Of a stretch of 64,000 nt of DNA, positions 43,850 to 51,280 are shown piece by piece. The stretch is taken from positions 682,001-746,000 of the forward strand of contig CAWIVY010000010.1 in the NCBI GenBank assembly GCA_963839615.1. The letters run 5' to 3'. The notes under the pieces were generated by a model. That model was not told the DNA's origin, did not search any database, and saw nothing but the letters and a program-made list of their open reading frames with translations. How positions within the stretch are numbered: the first letter of the stretch is position 1; each line of letters starts with the position of its first letter. The translations under genes and the position numbers were made by a program. The stretch comes from DASQMT01 sp963839615 (GTDB taxonomy: Bacteria > Actinomycetota > Thermoleophilia > Solirubrobacterales > Solirubrobacteraceae).

Positions 43850-44782
43850 GTGCGCATCTCGACCGCCATCCGTACCGCGGCGGTCGCGGCGCTCGCGGCC
43901 GGCCTCGCTGCCCCGCTGGCCCGCCGCCGGCTCGCGCTGCCTCCGCCCGTCGTCACGGCGACGGCCGCGATGGCGCCGATCGCGCTCTGCGTTCTTTACC
44001 CGCGCTCGCGTGCGCGCGACGCGGCGGCTTGCGTGCTGCAGATGTGGGCCTACGTCGCGACGTACGAGATGCCCAACGACGACCCGGAGGCGCTCGAGCG
44101 ACGCGTACGCGTCGCCTACCCCGTGCACGTCGACCGCTTCATCGGCGGCGGCACGACGCCTACGCTGCGGCTCCAGCGCGCGCTCGGCCACCCGGGCGGC
44201 TTCCGCCGCTGGGAGAAGGCGCTCGTCTGGTCGCACTGGCTCTGGTTCCTGTTCCCGCACGGCACCGTCGCCTACCTGCTCACGCGCCACCCGGAGCGCT
44301 TCCCGCGCGGGGCCGCGCACGTGTACGCGACCTTCGACCTCGGGCTCATCGGCTACTGGGCGATCCCGACCGCGCCGCCGTGGTACGCGGCGCGGAAGGG
44401 CCTGATGGACGACGGACTGACGCCCGAGTTGCGGCGCATGATGGTCGAGTACGGCGAGGAGTTCTGGGGTTCCGGCTGGGGACCGCTGTACGGTCTCCTG
44501 GGAGGCAACCCTTTGGCCGCCATGCCCTCGCTCCACTTCGCCACGTCCGTCATGGCCGCTCATCTGCTGGCCGAGACGGGTCCGGTGGCCGGCGCGATCG
44601 GCTGGGGATACGCCGGCACGCTCGGCGTCGCGCTCGTCTACCTGGGCGAGCACTACGTCGTCGACCTCGCGGCCGGGCTCGCCCTGGCCGAGGGGATCCG
44701 CCTCGCGGCGCCGTCCGCGAGGCCGCTGCTGGCGAGCCTCTCCGCCGGCGTCCAGGCGCTCGAGGCGCGCGCGCGCCCATGA
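43850..44782 (+). CDS. PAP2/inositol-phosphorylceramide-synthase-like membrane phosphatase
   Basis: A 310-residue membrane protein. AMPSLHFATSVMAAH and YLGEHYVVDLAAG are the two conserved C-terminal motifs of the PAP2 superfamily (Aur1/Ipt1-like branch); WSHWLWFLFPHGTVAY precedes them. It likely transfers a phospho-head group to or from a lipid at the membrane. GTG 43850, in the 22-bp spacer to the divergent enoyl-CoA hydratase gene. Its stop overlaps the next ATG (ATGA). Confidence 0.8.
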   Translation: MRISTAIRTAAVAALAAGLAAPLARRRLALPPPVVTATAAMAPIALCVLYPRSRARDAAACVLQMWAYVATYEMPNDDPEALERRVRVAYPVHVDRFIGGGTTPTLRLQRALGHPGGFRRWEKALVWSHWLWFLFPHGTVAYLLTRHPERFPRGAAHVYATFDLGLIGYWAIPTAPPWYAARKGLMDDGLTPELRRMMVEYGEEFWGSGWGPLYGLLGGNPLAAMPSLHFATSVMAAHLLAETGPVAGAIGWGYAGTLGVALVYLGEHYVVDLAAGLALAEGIRLAAPSARPLLASLSAGVQALEARARP

Positions 44783-45900
44783 GCGAGGCGCGCGGGCGAA
44801 CGGAGTCAGCGCCGCAGGATCCCCAGGTGAACCCGGAGCCGCGCGAGGACGAGCATGAGGAACGTCCGGCGCTTCAGGTCACCCAGCGCAACCTCATCGT
44901 GCTCGGGGGCTTCCTGGTCGCCTCGCTCGCCGCCCTCTACTTCCTGCTGCCGCAGGTGGCCGGCCTGGACGACACCTGGAAGCGGATCGAGGACGGGCGG
45001 CCCCAGTGGATCGCCGCGTCGCTGGTGTTCACGCTCGGCATGTTCGCGGGCTATGTCGCGACGTTCCGCGGCGTGTTCGTGCGCGTCGGCTCGCGGATCG
45101 GCTGGGCCGCGAGCTACCAGATCACGATGGCCGGGCTCGCCGCGTCGCGCCTGTTCGCGGCCGGCGGCGCCGGCGGGCTCGTGCTCACCGCCTGGGCGCT
45201 GCGGCGCGCGGGCATGCGCAAGCGCACGGTCGCGGACAAGACGATCTCCTTCCTCGTGATCACGTACCTGCCCTACTGCGCGGCGGTCGTGATCTGCGGC
45301 TTCGGCCTGCACTGGGGGCTCTTCTCCGGCGAGGACCCGTTCTCGCTGACGTTCGTGCCCGCCGTAGTCGGGGTGGTGCTGCTGGCGCTCGCGCTGGCGG
45401 TCGCGTTCATCCCGACCGACCTGCAGCGGCGGATGCTGCCGTTCGCCCGCAAGGAGGGCCGGCTCGGGCGTCTCACCCGGCAGCTCGCCGCGGTCCCCGC
45501 CGCCAGCTCCGCGGGCGTGCGCGACGCGCTCGAGCACCTGCGCTCGCGCGATCCCGCCCTGCTCGGCGCGGTGATCTTCTGGGGATCCCAGATCGCCGTC
45601 CTGTGGGCCGCCTTCCACGCGTTCGGCGACGCGCCGCCGGTCGCGGTGCTCGTGCAGGCGTTCTTCATCGGGATGCTCGGGAACCTGCTGCCGATGCCCG
45701 GCGGCGTCGGCGGGGTGGAGGGCGGCATGATCGGCGCCTTCGCGGCCTTCGGCGTGGACAGCGGCCTGGCGGTCGTCGCGGTGCTCGTCTACCGCGCGTT
45801 CACGTTCTGGCTGCCGCTGCTGCCGGGGGTCGTCGCCTACTTCAGGCTGCGCCGCACCGTCGAGACGTGGAAGCATGAAGCGGCCTCCGCCGCCGTCTGA
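44779..45900 (+). CDS. Flippase-like membrane protein (LPG synthase TM domain / YbhN family)
   Basis: A 373-residue protein with about eight membrane helices and a charged N-terminal 40 residues. LFAAGGAGGLVLTAWALRRAG and LPMPGGVGGVEGGMIGAFAAF are the two diagnostic repeats of the UPF0104/lysylphosphatidylglycerol-synthase transmembrane family. No aminoacyltransferase domain follows. Coupled to the PAP2-like gene by ATGA, so the pair probably works on membrane lipids or lipid-linked glycans. Exact role unknown. Confidence 0.82.
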   Translation: MSEARGRTESAPQDPQVNPEPREDEHEERPALQVTQRNLIVLGGFLVASLAALYFLLPQVAGLDDTWKRIEDGRPQWIAASLVFTLGMFAGYVATFRGVFVRVGSRIGWAASYQITMAGLAASRLFAAGGAGGLVLTAWALRRAGMRKRTVADKTISFLVITYLPYCAAVVICGFGLHWGLFSGEDPFSLTFVPAVVGVVLLALALAVAFIPTDLQRRMLPFARKEGRLGRLTRQLAAVPAASSAGVRDALEHLRSRDPALLGAVIFWGSQIAVLWAAFHAFGDAPPVAVLVQAFFIGMLGNLLPMPGGVGGVEGGMIGAFAAFGVDSGLAVVAVLVYRAFTFWLPLLPGVVAYFRLRRTVETWKHEAASAAV

Positions 45901-45909
45901 CGGCTACAC

Positions 45910-45915
45910 TATACA
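45910..45915 (+). promoter_or_regulatory. Possible -10 box of trxB
   Basis: TATACA lies 40 bp before the trxB ATG in a short AT-richer stretch, with GGAGAG (45940-45945) as ribosome-binding site. A partial palindrome CACT-N6-AGTG (45907-45920) overlaps it. No convincing -35 box is visible. Confidence 0.3.
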
Positions 45916-45954
45916 AAGTGAAGTAAGGAAAACGGGTACGGAGAGACCAACGTA

Positions 45955-46986
45955 ATGGCAGACCACGAGCAGGTCATCATCATCGGCAGCGGGCCGGCCG
46001 GCTACACGGCCGCGCTGTACGCCGCGCGCGCGGACCTCTCGCCGCTGGTCATCGAGGGCTTCCTCTGGGGCGGATTGCTGCAGCAGACGACCGAGGTCGA
46101 GAACTACCCCGGCTTCACCGAGGGCATCATGGGCCCGCAGCTCATGCAGACGATGCGCGACCAGGCCGAGCGCTTCGGCGCGCGCTTCCTCACCGACAAC
46201 GCCACGCGCGTGGAGCCGGCGACGGAGGAGGGCGGCCTGCACACGGTGTGGGTCGACGACGAGTCCTTCGAGGCGCGCACGGTGATCCTCGCGATGGGCG
46301 CCGAGCACAAGAAGCTCGGCGTGCCGGGCGAGGAGGAGCTGGCCAACGGACGCGGCGTGTCCTACTGCGCGACCTGCGACGCCGCGTTCTTCAAGGACCG
46401 CGAGACGATCATCGTCGGCGGCGGCGACTCCGCGATGGAGGAGGCGATCTTCCTCGCGAAGTTCTCCTCCAAGGTCACGATCGTGCACCGGCGCGGCGAG
46501 TTCCGCGCCTCGCAGATCATGCTCGACCGCGCCAAGGCGGTCGACAACATCGAGCTGCTCACGCCCTACGTCGTCGACGAGTTCCTGGCCGGCGAGAACG
46601 GCTCGCTCGGCTCCGCGCGGCTGCGCCACTCCGAGACCGGCGAGGAGCGCGAGATCCCGATGTCTGGCGCGTTCGTGGCCGTCGGCCACGAGCCGCAGTC
46701 GGAGATCGTGGAAGGGATCGTCGAAACCGACGCGGACGGCTACGTCGCGGTCGACGAGCCCTCGACGCGCACGAACGTGCCCGGCATGTTCGCCGCCGGC
46801 GACCTGGTCGACCACACCTATCGCCAGGCGGTCACGGCGGCCGGATCCGGCTGTCAGGCGGCGCTCGATGCCGAGTGGTACCTGCGCGACAACCCGCTGG
46901 TGCCGACGCCCGCGGCGCTCGAGGGCACGGGCGACCTCGCGGAGACGCAGTGGGTCCACCACGAGCCCGCCGCTCCGCGCCCGTAG
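45955..46986 (+). CDS. trxB: Thioredoxin reductase
   Basis: A 343-residue FAD/NADPH enzyme. IIGSGPAGYTAALYAAR binds FAD, SYCATCDAAFF is the redox-active CxxC, VGGGDSAMEEA binds NADPH, and GMFAAGDLVDHTYRQ closes the FAD site. It keeps thioredoxin reduced in the cytoplasm. The C-terminus is about 25 residues longer than the standard enzyme. No thioredoxin gene is adjacent. Confidence 0.95.
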   Translation: MADHEQVIIIGSGPAGYTAALYAARADLSPLVIEGFLWGGLLQQTTEVENYPGFTEGIMGPQLMQTMRDQAERFGARFLTDNATRVEPATEEGGLHTVWVDDESFEARTVILAMGAEHKKLGVPGEEELANGRGVSYCATCDAAFFKDRETIIVGGGDSAMEEAIFLAKFSSKVTIVHRRGEFRASQIMLDRAKAVDNIELLTPYVVDEFLAGENGSLGSARLRHSETGEEREIPMSGAFVAVGHEPQSEIVEGIVETDADGYVAVDEPSTRTNVPGMFAAGDLVDHTYRQAVTAAGSGCQAALDAEWYLRDNPLVPTPAALEGTGDLAETQWVHHEPAAPRP

Positions 46987-46998
46987 GGCGCGGCACGC

Positions 46999-48610
46999 TC
47001 AGCGGACGCGCAGCACGTAGCTCGTGTTGAAGAGCTCGACGTCCTTGCGCGCGTTGAAGCCGACGGCGACGTAGAACGTGCGCGTGCCGCGGCCCTTGTT
47101 GCGGATGCGGATCCGCTCGGTCGCGCCGCCGGGCTTCGACGAGCTGCGCAGCGAGCCGCTCTTGCGCACGCTGCGCGTCCCCGAGCCGAACACGAACAGG
47201 TCGGGATCGCCGACGACCGGGAGGAGTGCGAGGCGCACGCGCCTGTGCGCGCGGACCTTGACGCGGTAGACGTCGACCGGATCCTCGGCGAAGTCGGCCG
47301 TCGCCGCGATCGACGCGGCGCGGCCGGTGAAGAGCGGGGGCGCCGCGTCACGGAAGGCGCGCCCGTTGACGTAGCGGATGTCGTTGTTCGGCTCGAGGGG
47401 GTCGTCGGCAGGCGCGGGCCGCGAGAGCGCGCCGGCCATGTTCAGCACGCCGAACCCGGTCGCGTTCTCGTAGCCGGGCGCGCCCACGTCGCGCGCGCCG
47501 AGGCGCACGACCTGGCCGGCCTGGAACGGCGTCAGCTCCGGGCGCGCCGCGCGCACCCAGGCGACGGCCGCTGCGACCATCGGGGAGGCGAACGAGGTGC
47601 CCGCCAGCGCCGCGAAGCCATCGGGTGTGCCGTCGGGGTCGAACGCCGCCGGGACGGCTGTGAGGATCCCGATGCCGGGCGCGCTGAGGTCGACCGCGCC
47701 GCTCTCGTTCGAGAACCCGGTCGGCTTGTCGTCGGGCCCGATCGCCGCGACGGTGATCACGTGCGCGAGGCTCGCGGGGAACTCGAGCGGGTTCCCGCTC
47801 TCGAACTCGTTGCCCGCGGCGGCCACCGGCACCGCGCCGAGCTTGACCGCCCGCTCGATCTGCTGCTCCTCGGCGGTGCACTTCGAGGGCGAGCCGTAGC
47901 TCATGTTGAGCACGGAGGCCCCGCCCTTGAGCGCGCGCCGGATGGCGCGCGCCGAGTCGGCGCATGTGATCCGCTGCCCGTCGGGCAGCGGCACGTTGAG
48001 CGCGCGAGCGCCGGGCCAGATGCCGAGCATGCCGACGCCGTTGGACGGCGCGGCGGCCACCGTGCTCGTCGCGGTGCCGTGGAAGTCGTTCAGCCCGGTG
48101 CCGCCGGTGGTCGTGATGTTCGAGCCCGCGATCTCCGGGTGGCTGACGTCGATCATCGTGTCGACCACGCCGAGCAGCGGGCTGGCAGGCCCGACGGCGG
48201 GCGGCACCTGGTCGCCGACCACGAAGTCGCGCCAGCGCGCCTGACCCGAGAGCGGGTCGGGCGCCGGGGCCTGTGCGCTCCGGCCGAGCCGGTTCGGCTC
48301 GGCGTAGTCGAGCAGGCCGCGCGCCGCCAGCGCCGCTGGCGAGCGCCCGCGCGCGGCTGCGCGGCACCAGCCACGCGCGCCCGGCGATCCGGTGCGAGCC
48401 GTGGGCGCGGGCCAGCGCCCCGCCGCCGCCGCGCACGCCGACGATCCAGGTCGCCCGGTCGGCCGCGACCGCTGCCGTGCTCGCGTCACCGGGCAGCGCG
48501 ACAGTGGGCGCGGAGGGAGCATTTGCGAGGCCGGCGCCGAGCGCCGTCGAGCTGGTCGCGGCAAGCGCAGCCAGGGCGGCGAGCGTCGCCGGGAGGATCC
48601 GAGCCTTCAC
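46999..48610 (-). pseudogene. Secreted subtilisin-like serine protease with apparent frameshift
   Basis: The signal peptide (VKARILPATLAALAALAATS) and propeptide (TWIVGVRGGGGALARAHGSH) lie in one frame from GTG 48610, and the protease domain in another. The change occurs around 48341-48355, where one extra base in a GC-rich run would restore a single frame (..LVPRSRA / SPAALAARGLLDYAEPN). The domain has a full triad: Asp in LLGVVDTMID, His in NDFHGTATST, Ser in AGTSFASPMVAAA. A beta-rich C-terminal region follows. Either a real inactivating mutation or a sequencing error; the conserved catalytic residues argue for recent or artefactual change. Confidence 0.75.
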
Positions 48611-48627
48611 GACGCCAGCGTAGTGCT

Positions 48628-50094
48628 TCAGCGCAGCGGCGTCTCGGCGCGCGCGGCCCGGACGAGCGCCGGCGCCGGGCGGTAGCGCTCCTCGCGGTAC
48701 TCCTCCCACAGCGCCAGCAGCGTGTCCAGCACCGCCTCGGGCCCGATCCGGTCGCCCCATGCGAGTGGTCCGCGCGGGTGGTTGAGCCCGAGCTCCATGC
48801 CCGCGTCGATGTCGGCCGCGCTGCCGGCGCCCTCGCCGAGCGCGAAGCACGCCTCGTTGACCAGCTGCGCCAGCATGCGGCCGCTGACGAGCCCCGGGCC
48901 GTCGCCGACCCACTCCGCTCGCCGCCCGAGCGTGGCGAAGAACCGCTCCGCCGCCGCCGCGGTGGCGGGAGCGGTGGCCGGCGTGCGCGTCAGCTCAACC
49001 AGCCCGCCGTCGAGCATGGGGGTCGGCAGGAAGAAGCCCGCCGAAGCGCCGGCCGGGTCCTGCGCCGCGAGCGGGGCGACGTCGCAGAGCAGCAGCTGTG
49101 GCCCTCCCTGCAGCGGCACGTCCTGCTCGCCACCCCCGCAGTCGACGATCAGGAACGGCACCGCGCCCTCGGCCTCCCAGGGCGCCGCCGCGTCCCAGCC
49201 GGCCGCGACGGCGGACTCGAGCACCCACGCGGCGGTCTCCGACCCGCCCGCCACCACGATCAGTCCGTCGCCGCCGCCGCGCGCGGGTGCCGGCGGGTCC
49301 GGCGGGCGGCCCGGCGGATACTCGTACCAGCCGCCGCCGGACTTGCGCCCGAGCCGCCCGGAGCCGGCCATCCGCGCCGCGAGCGGCGACGGGCGCCAGC
49401 GCGGCTCGCCATGCGACTGCTCGTAGAAGGAGCGCGCGACCGCGTAGCCGACGTCGATGCCGACCAGGTCCATCAGCTCGAACGGGCCCATCCGGAACCC
49501 GCACGCGAGCCGGCAGATCCGGTCGACCTGCTCGGGCGTGGCGAGCCGCTCCTGCACGATCCGCAGCGCCTCGAGCGAGAACGGCCGGTTGCAGCGGTTG
49601 ACGATGAAGCCGGGGGCGTCGGCCGCGGCGATCACGTGCTTGCCCAGCGCCTCGCCGACCGCGCGCGCCCGGGCCAGCGCAGCGGGCGAGCTCTGCGCGC
49701 CCGCGACGAGCTCGGCGAGCCGCATCTTCGCCACCGGGTTGAAGAAGTGCAGGCCGACGACGCGCTCGGGGCCGGGGACGCCGGCGGCCACCTCGCTCAC
49801 GAGCAGCGAGGAGGTGTTGGTGGCGAGCACCGCGTCGGGTGCCACGACGCCGGCGAGCGCGCCGAAGAGCGCCCGCTTGACCGCGAGGTCCTCCGGCGCG
49901 GCCTCGATCACGACGCCGCAGGGCGCGAGATCCCCGAGCGCGGCGCCCCACTCGACGCCGTCGACGCGCTCCCGCGCCGCCGGGTCGGGATCGTGCAGCA
50001 CCACGCGCAGGCCCGCGTCGCGCGCCGCGGCGGCGATCCCGGAGCCCATCGTCCCGGCGCCGGCGATCCCGAGCGGCGTCCGGTCGAGGTCCAT
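48628..50094 (-). CDS. 3-hydroxyacyl-CoA dehydrogenase (two C-terminal domains)
   Basis: A 488-residue protein. GIAGAGTMGSGIA is the NAD site, LHFFNPVAKM and APGFIVNR the catalytic region, followed by two copies of the 3HCDH C-terminal domain (about 190-270 and 395-480; MGPFELMDLVGIDVGYAV, ELGLNHPRGPLAWGD). It oxidises 3-hydroxyacyl-CoA, in fatty-acid or phenylacetate breakdown. A stretch at about 285-390 between the two domains is unusual. ATG 50094. Confidence 0.9.
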   Translation of the reverse strand: MDLDRTPLGIAGAGTMGSGIAAAARDAGLRVVLHDPDPAARERVDGVEWGAALGDLAPCGVVIEAAPEDLAVKRALFGALAGVVAPDAVLATNTSSLLVSEVAAGVPGPERVVGLHFFNPVAKMRLAELVAGAQSSPAALARARAVGEALGKHVIAAADAPGFIVNRCNRPFSLEALRIVQERLATPEQVDRICRLACGFRMGPFELMDLVGIDVGYAVARSFYEQSHGEPRWRPSPLAARMAGSGRLGRKSGGGWYEYPPGRPPDPPAPARGGGDGLIVVAGGSETAAWVLESAVAAGWDAAAPWEAEGAVPFLIVDCGGGEQDVPLQGGPQLLLCDVAPLAAQDPAGASAGFFLPTPMLDGGLVELTRTPATAPATAAAAERFFATLGRRAEWVGDGPGLVSGRMLAQLVNEACFALGEGAGSAADIDAGMELGLNHPRGPLAWGDRIGPEAVLDTLLALWEEYREERYRPAPALVRAARAETPLR

Positions 50095-50130
50095 GGCCGC
50101 GGAGGGTACGCTCGTGCCGTGCCCGTCGCG

Positions 50131-50925
50131 ATGGAGCTGTTCAGCCTGGTGATGATCGCGATCTTCGTCGGCTTCCTCGGCGGGATCCTGCTGCTCGGCT
50201 TCTACTCGCCCCGGTCGGGCGCTGACGTACTGAACTGGCGCCCCACCCGCTCGCCCGAGGCGGAGAGCCAGAACGAGCTCGACGACGTGGCGCAGATGCT
50301 CGAAGCCTCGAACGCGATGCGGCGGCGCCGCGGTGCCCCGGAACGCACGGAGGACGACATCGCGGCCGCCGTGGACGCCGACCGGCGCGAGCTCGGGCAG
50401 CGCGCGCGGCGACTACGGCGAGCCGGATCGGTAGTGGCGCGCGTGCTGATCGTCGGCTGCGGCTGCCGCGGTCAGGCGCTCGCCCGCGATCTCGGCGCCG
50501 CGGGCCACGCCGTGCGCGGCACGACCCGCGACCCGGCGCGCCGCGACGCGATCGCGGCGGCCGGCGCCGAGCCCTACGTCGGCGATCCCGACCGCATCGC
50601 GACGCTGATGGAGGCCCTGGCGGGCGTCACGATCGTCTGCTGGCTGATGGGGACGGCCACCGGCGACCCCGATCGCGTGTCGGCGCTGCACGACGGCCGC
50701 CTGCGGATGTTGTGGGAGAAGCTCGTCGACACGCCCGTGCGCGGCGTCCTGCACGAGGCGGCCGGACCGCTCGCGCCCGCGGTCCTGGCACGCGGCCGCG
50801 AGGTCGCGTCGGCCGCGCACGCGACGTGGCGGATACCGCTCGAGCTGCTCGACACCGACCCCGCCGACCACGAGCGCTGGCGCCGCGACGCGGGCACCGC
50901 AATCGCCAGGCTCCTCGGCGGCTGA
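50131..50925 (+). CDS. Membrane-anchored protein fused to an NAD(P)-binding-like domain
   Basis: A 264-residue protein, ATG 50131 (GTG 50119 possible). The first 100 residues match a small actinobacterial membrane protein: one helix (LVMIAIFVGFLGGILLLGFY), then SPRSGADVLNWRPTRSPEAE and an acidic helical part. From about residue 103 a Rossmann motif VLIVGCGCRGQALARDLG follows, with no stop between, then a short NAD(P)-binding domain (AEPYVGDPDRIATLMEALAG). The two parts may be one fused gene or result from a lost stop. Function unknown. Confidence 0.6.
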   Translation: MELFSLVMIAIFVGFLGGILLLGFYSPRSGADVLNWRPTRSPEAESQNELDDVAQMLEASNAMRRRRGAPERTEDDIAAAVDADRRELGQRARRLRRAGSVVARVLIVGCGCRGQALARDLGAAGHAVRGTTRDPARRDAIAAAGAEPYVGDPDRIATLMEALAGVTIVCWLMGTATGDPDRVSALHDGRLRMLWEKLVDTPVRGVLHEAAGPLAPAVLARGREVASAAHATWRIPLELLDTDPADHERWRRDAGTAIARLLGG

Positions 50926-50938
50926 TAGGACTCCCGCC

Positions 50939-51280
50939 ATGGATCGGGACGAGATCGAGTTCAGCGTCGACGTCGGGGGCGGCCCGGACGGCACCAGGAT
51001 CGCCCCGCGCGGAGAGCTCGACATGGCCACGCAGGGGGAGTTGCGGACCGCGATCGAGCAGCAGGCGGCGCGCGGCGCGGTGACGCTCGACCTCTCCGGG
51101 CTGCGCTTCCTCGACACCTCCGGGCTGCGTCTGGTGCTCGAGACGGCGGAAGCCGCGCGCACCCAGGGATTCGCGTTCACCGTGCTGCCGGGCATCCCGG
51201 CGGTGCAGCGCCTGTTCGACGTCGCCGGCGTCACCGAGCTGGTGCCGTTCGCAGCGCGCGAGGAGGGAGACTCGCCCTGA
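50939..51280 (+). CDS. STAS-domain anti-sigma-factor antagonist
   Basis: A 113-residue single STAS domain. DLSGLRFLDTSGLRLVLE contains the Ser phosphorylated by RsbW-type kinases. It normally binds an anti-sigma kinase and is controlled by a SpoIIE/RsbU-type phosphatase, which lies immediately downstream. ATG 50939. Its stop TGA overlaps a CTG that may start the next gene. Confidence 0.9.
   Translation: MDRDEIEFSVDVGGGPDGTRIAPRGELDMATQGELRTAIEQQAARGAVTLDLSGLRFLDTSGLRLVLETAEAARTQGFAFTVLPGIPAVQRLFDVAGVTELVPFAAREEGDSP
51261..51279 (+). promoter_or_regulatory. Ribosome-binding site deciding an unusual CTG start
   Basis: AGGAGGGAG (51261-51269) is the strongest Shine-Dalgarno sequence near this gene; it lies 7 nt before CTG 51277-51279 and 83 nt before the first conventional start at 51352. 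The CTG overlaps the STAS stop codon. Confidence 0.5.
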
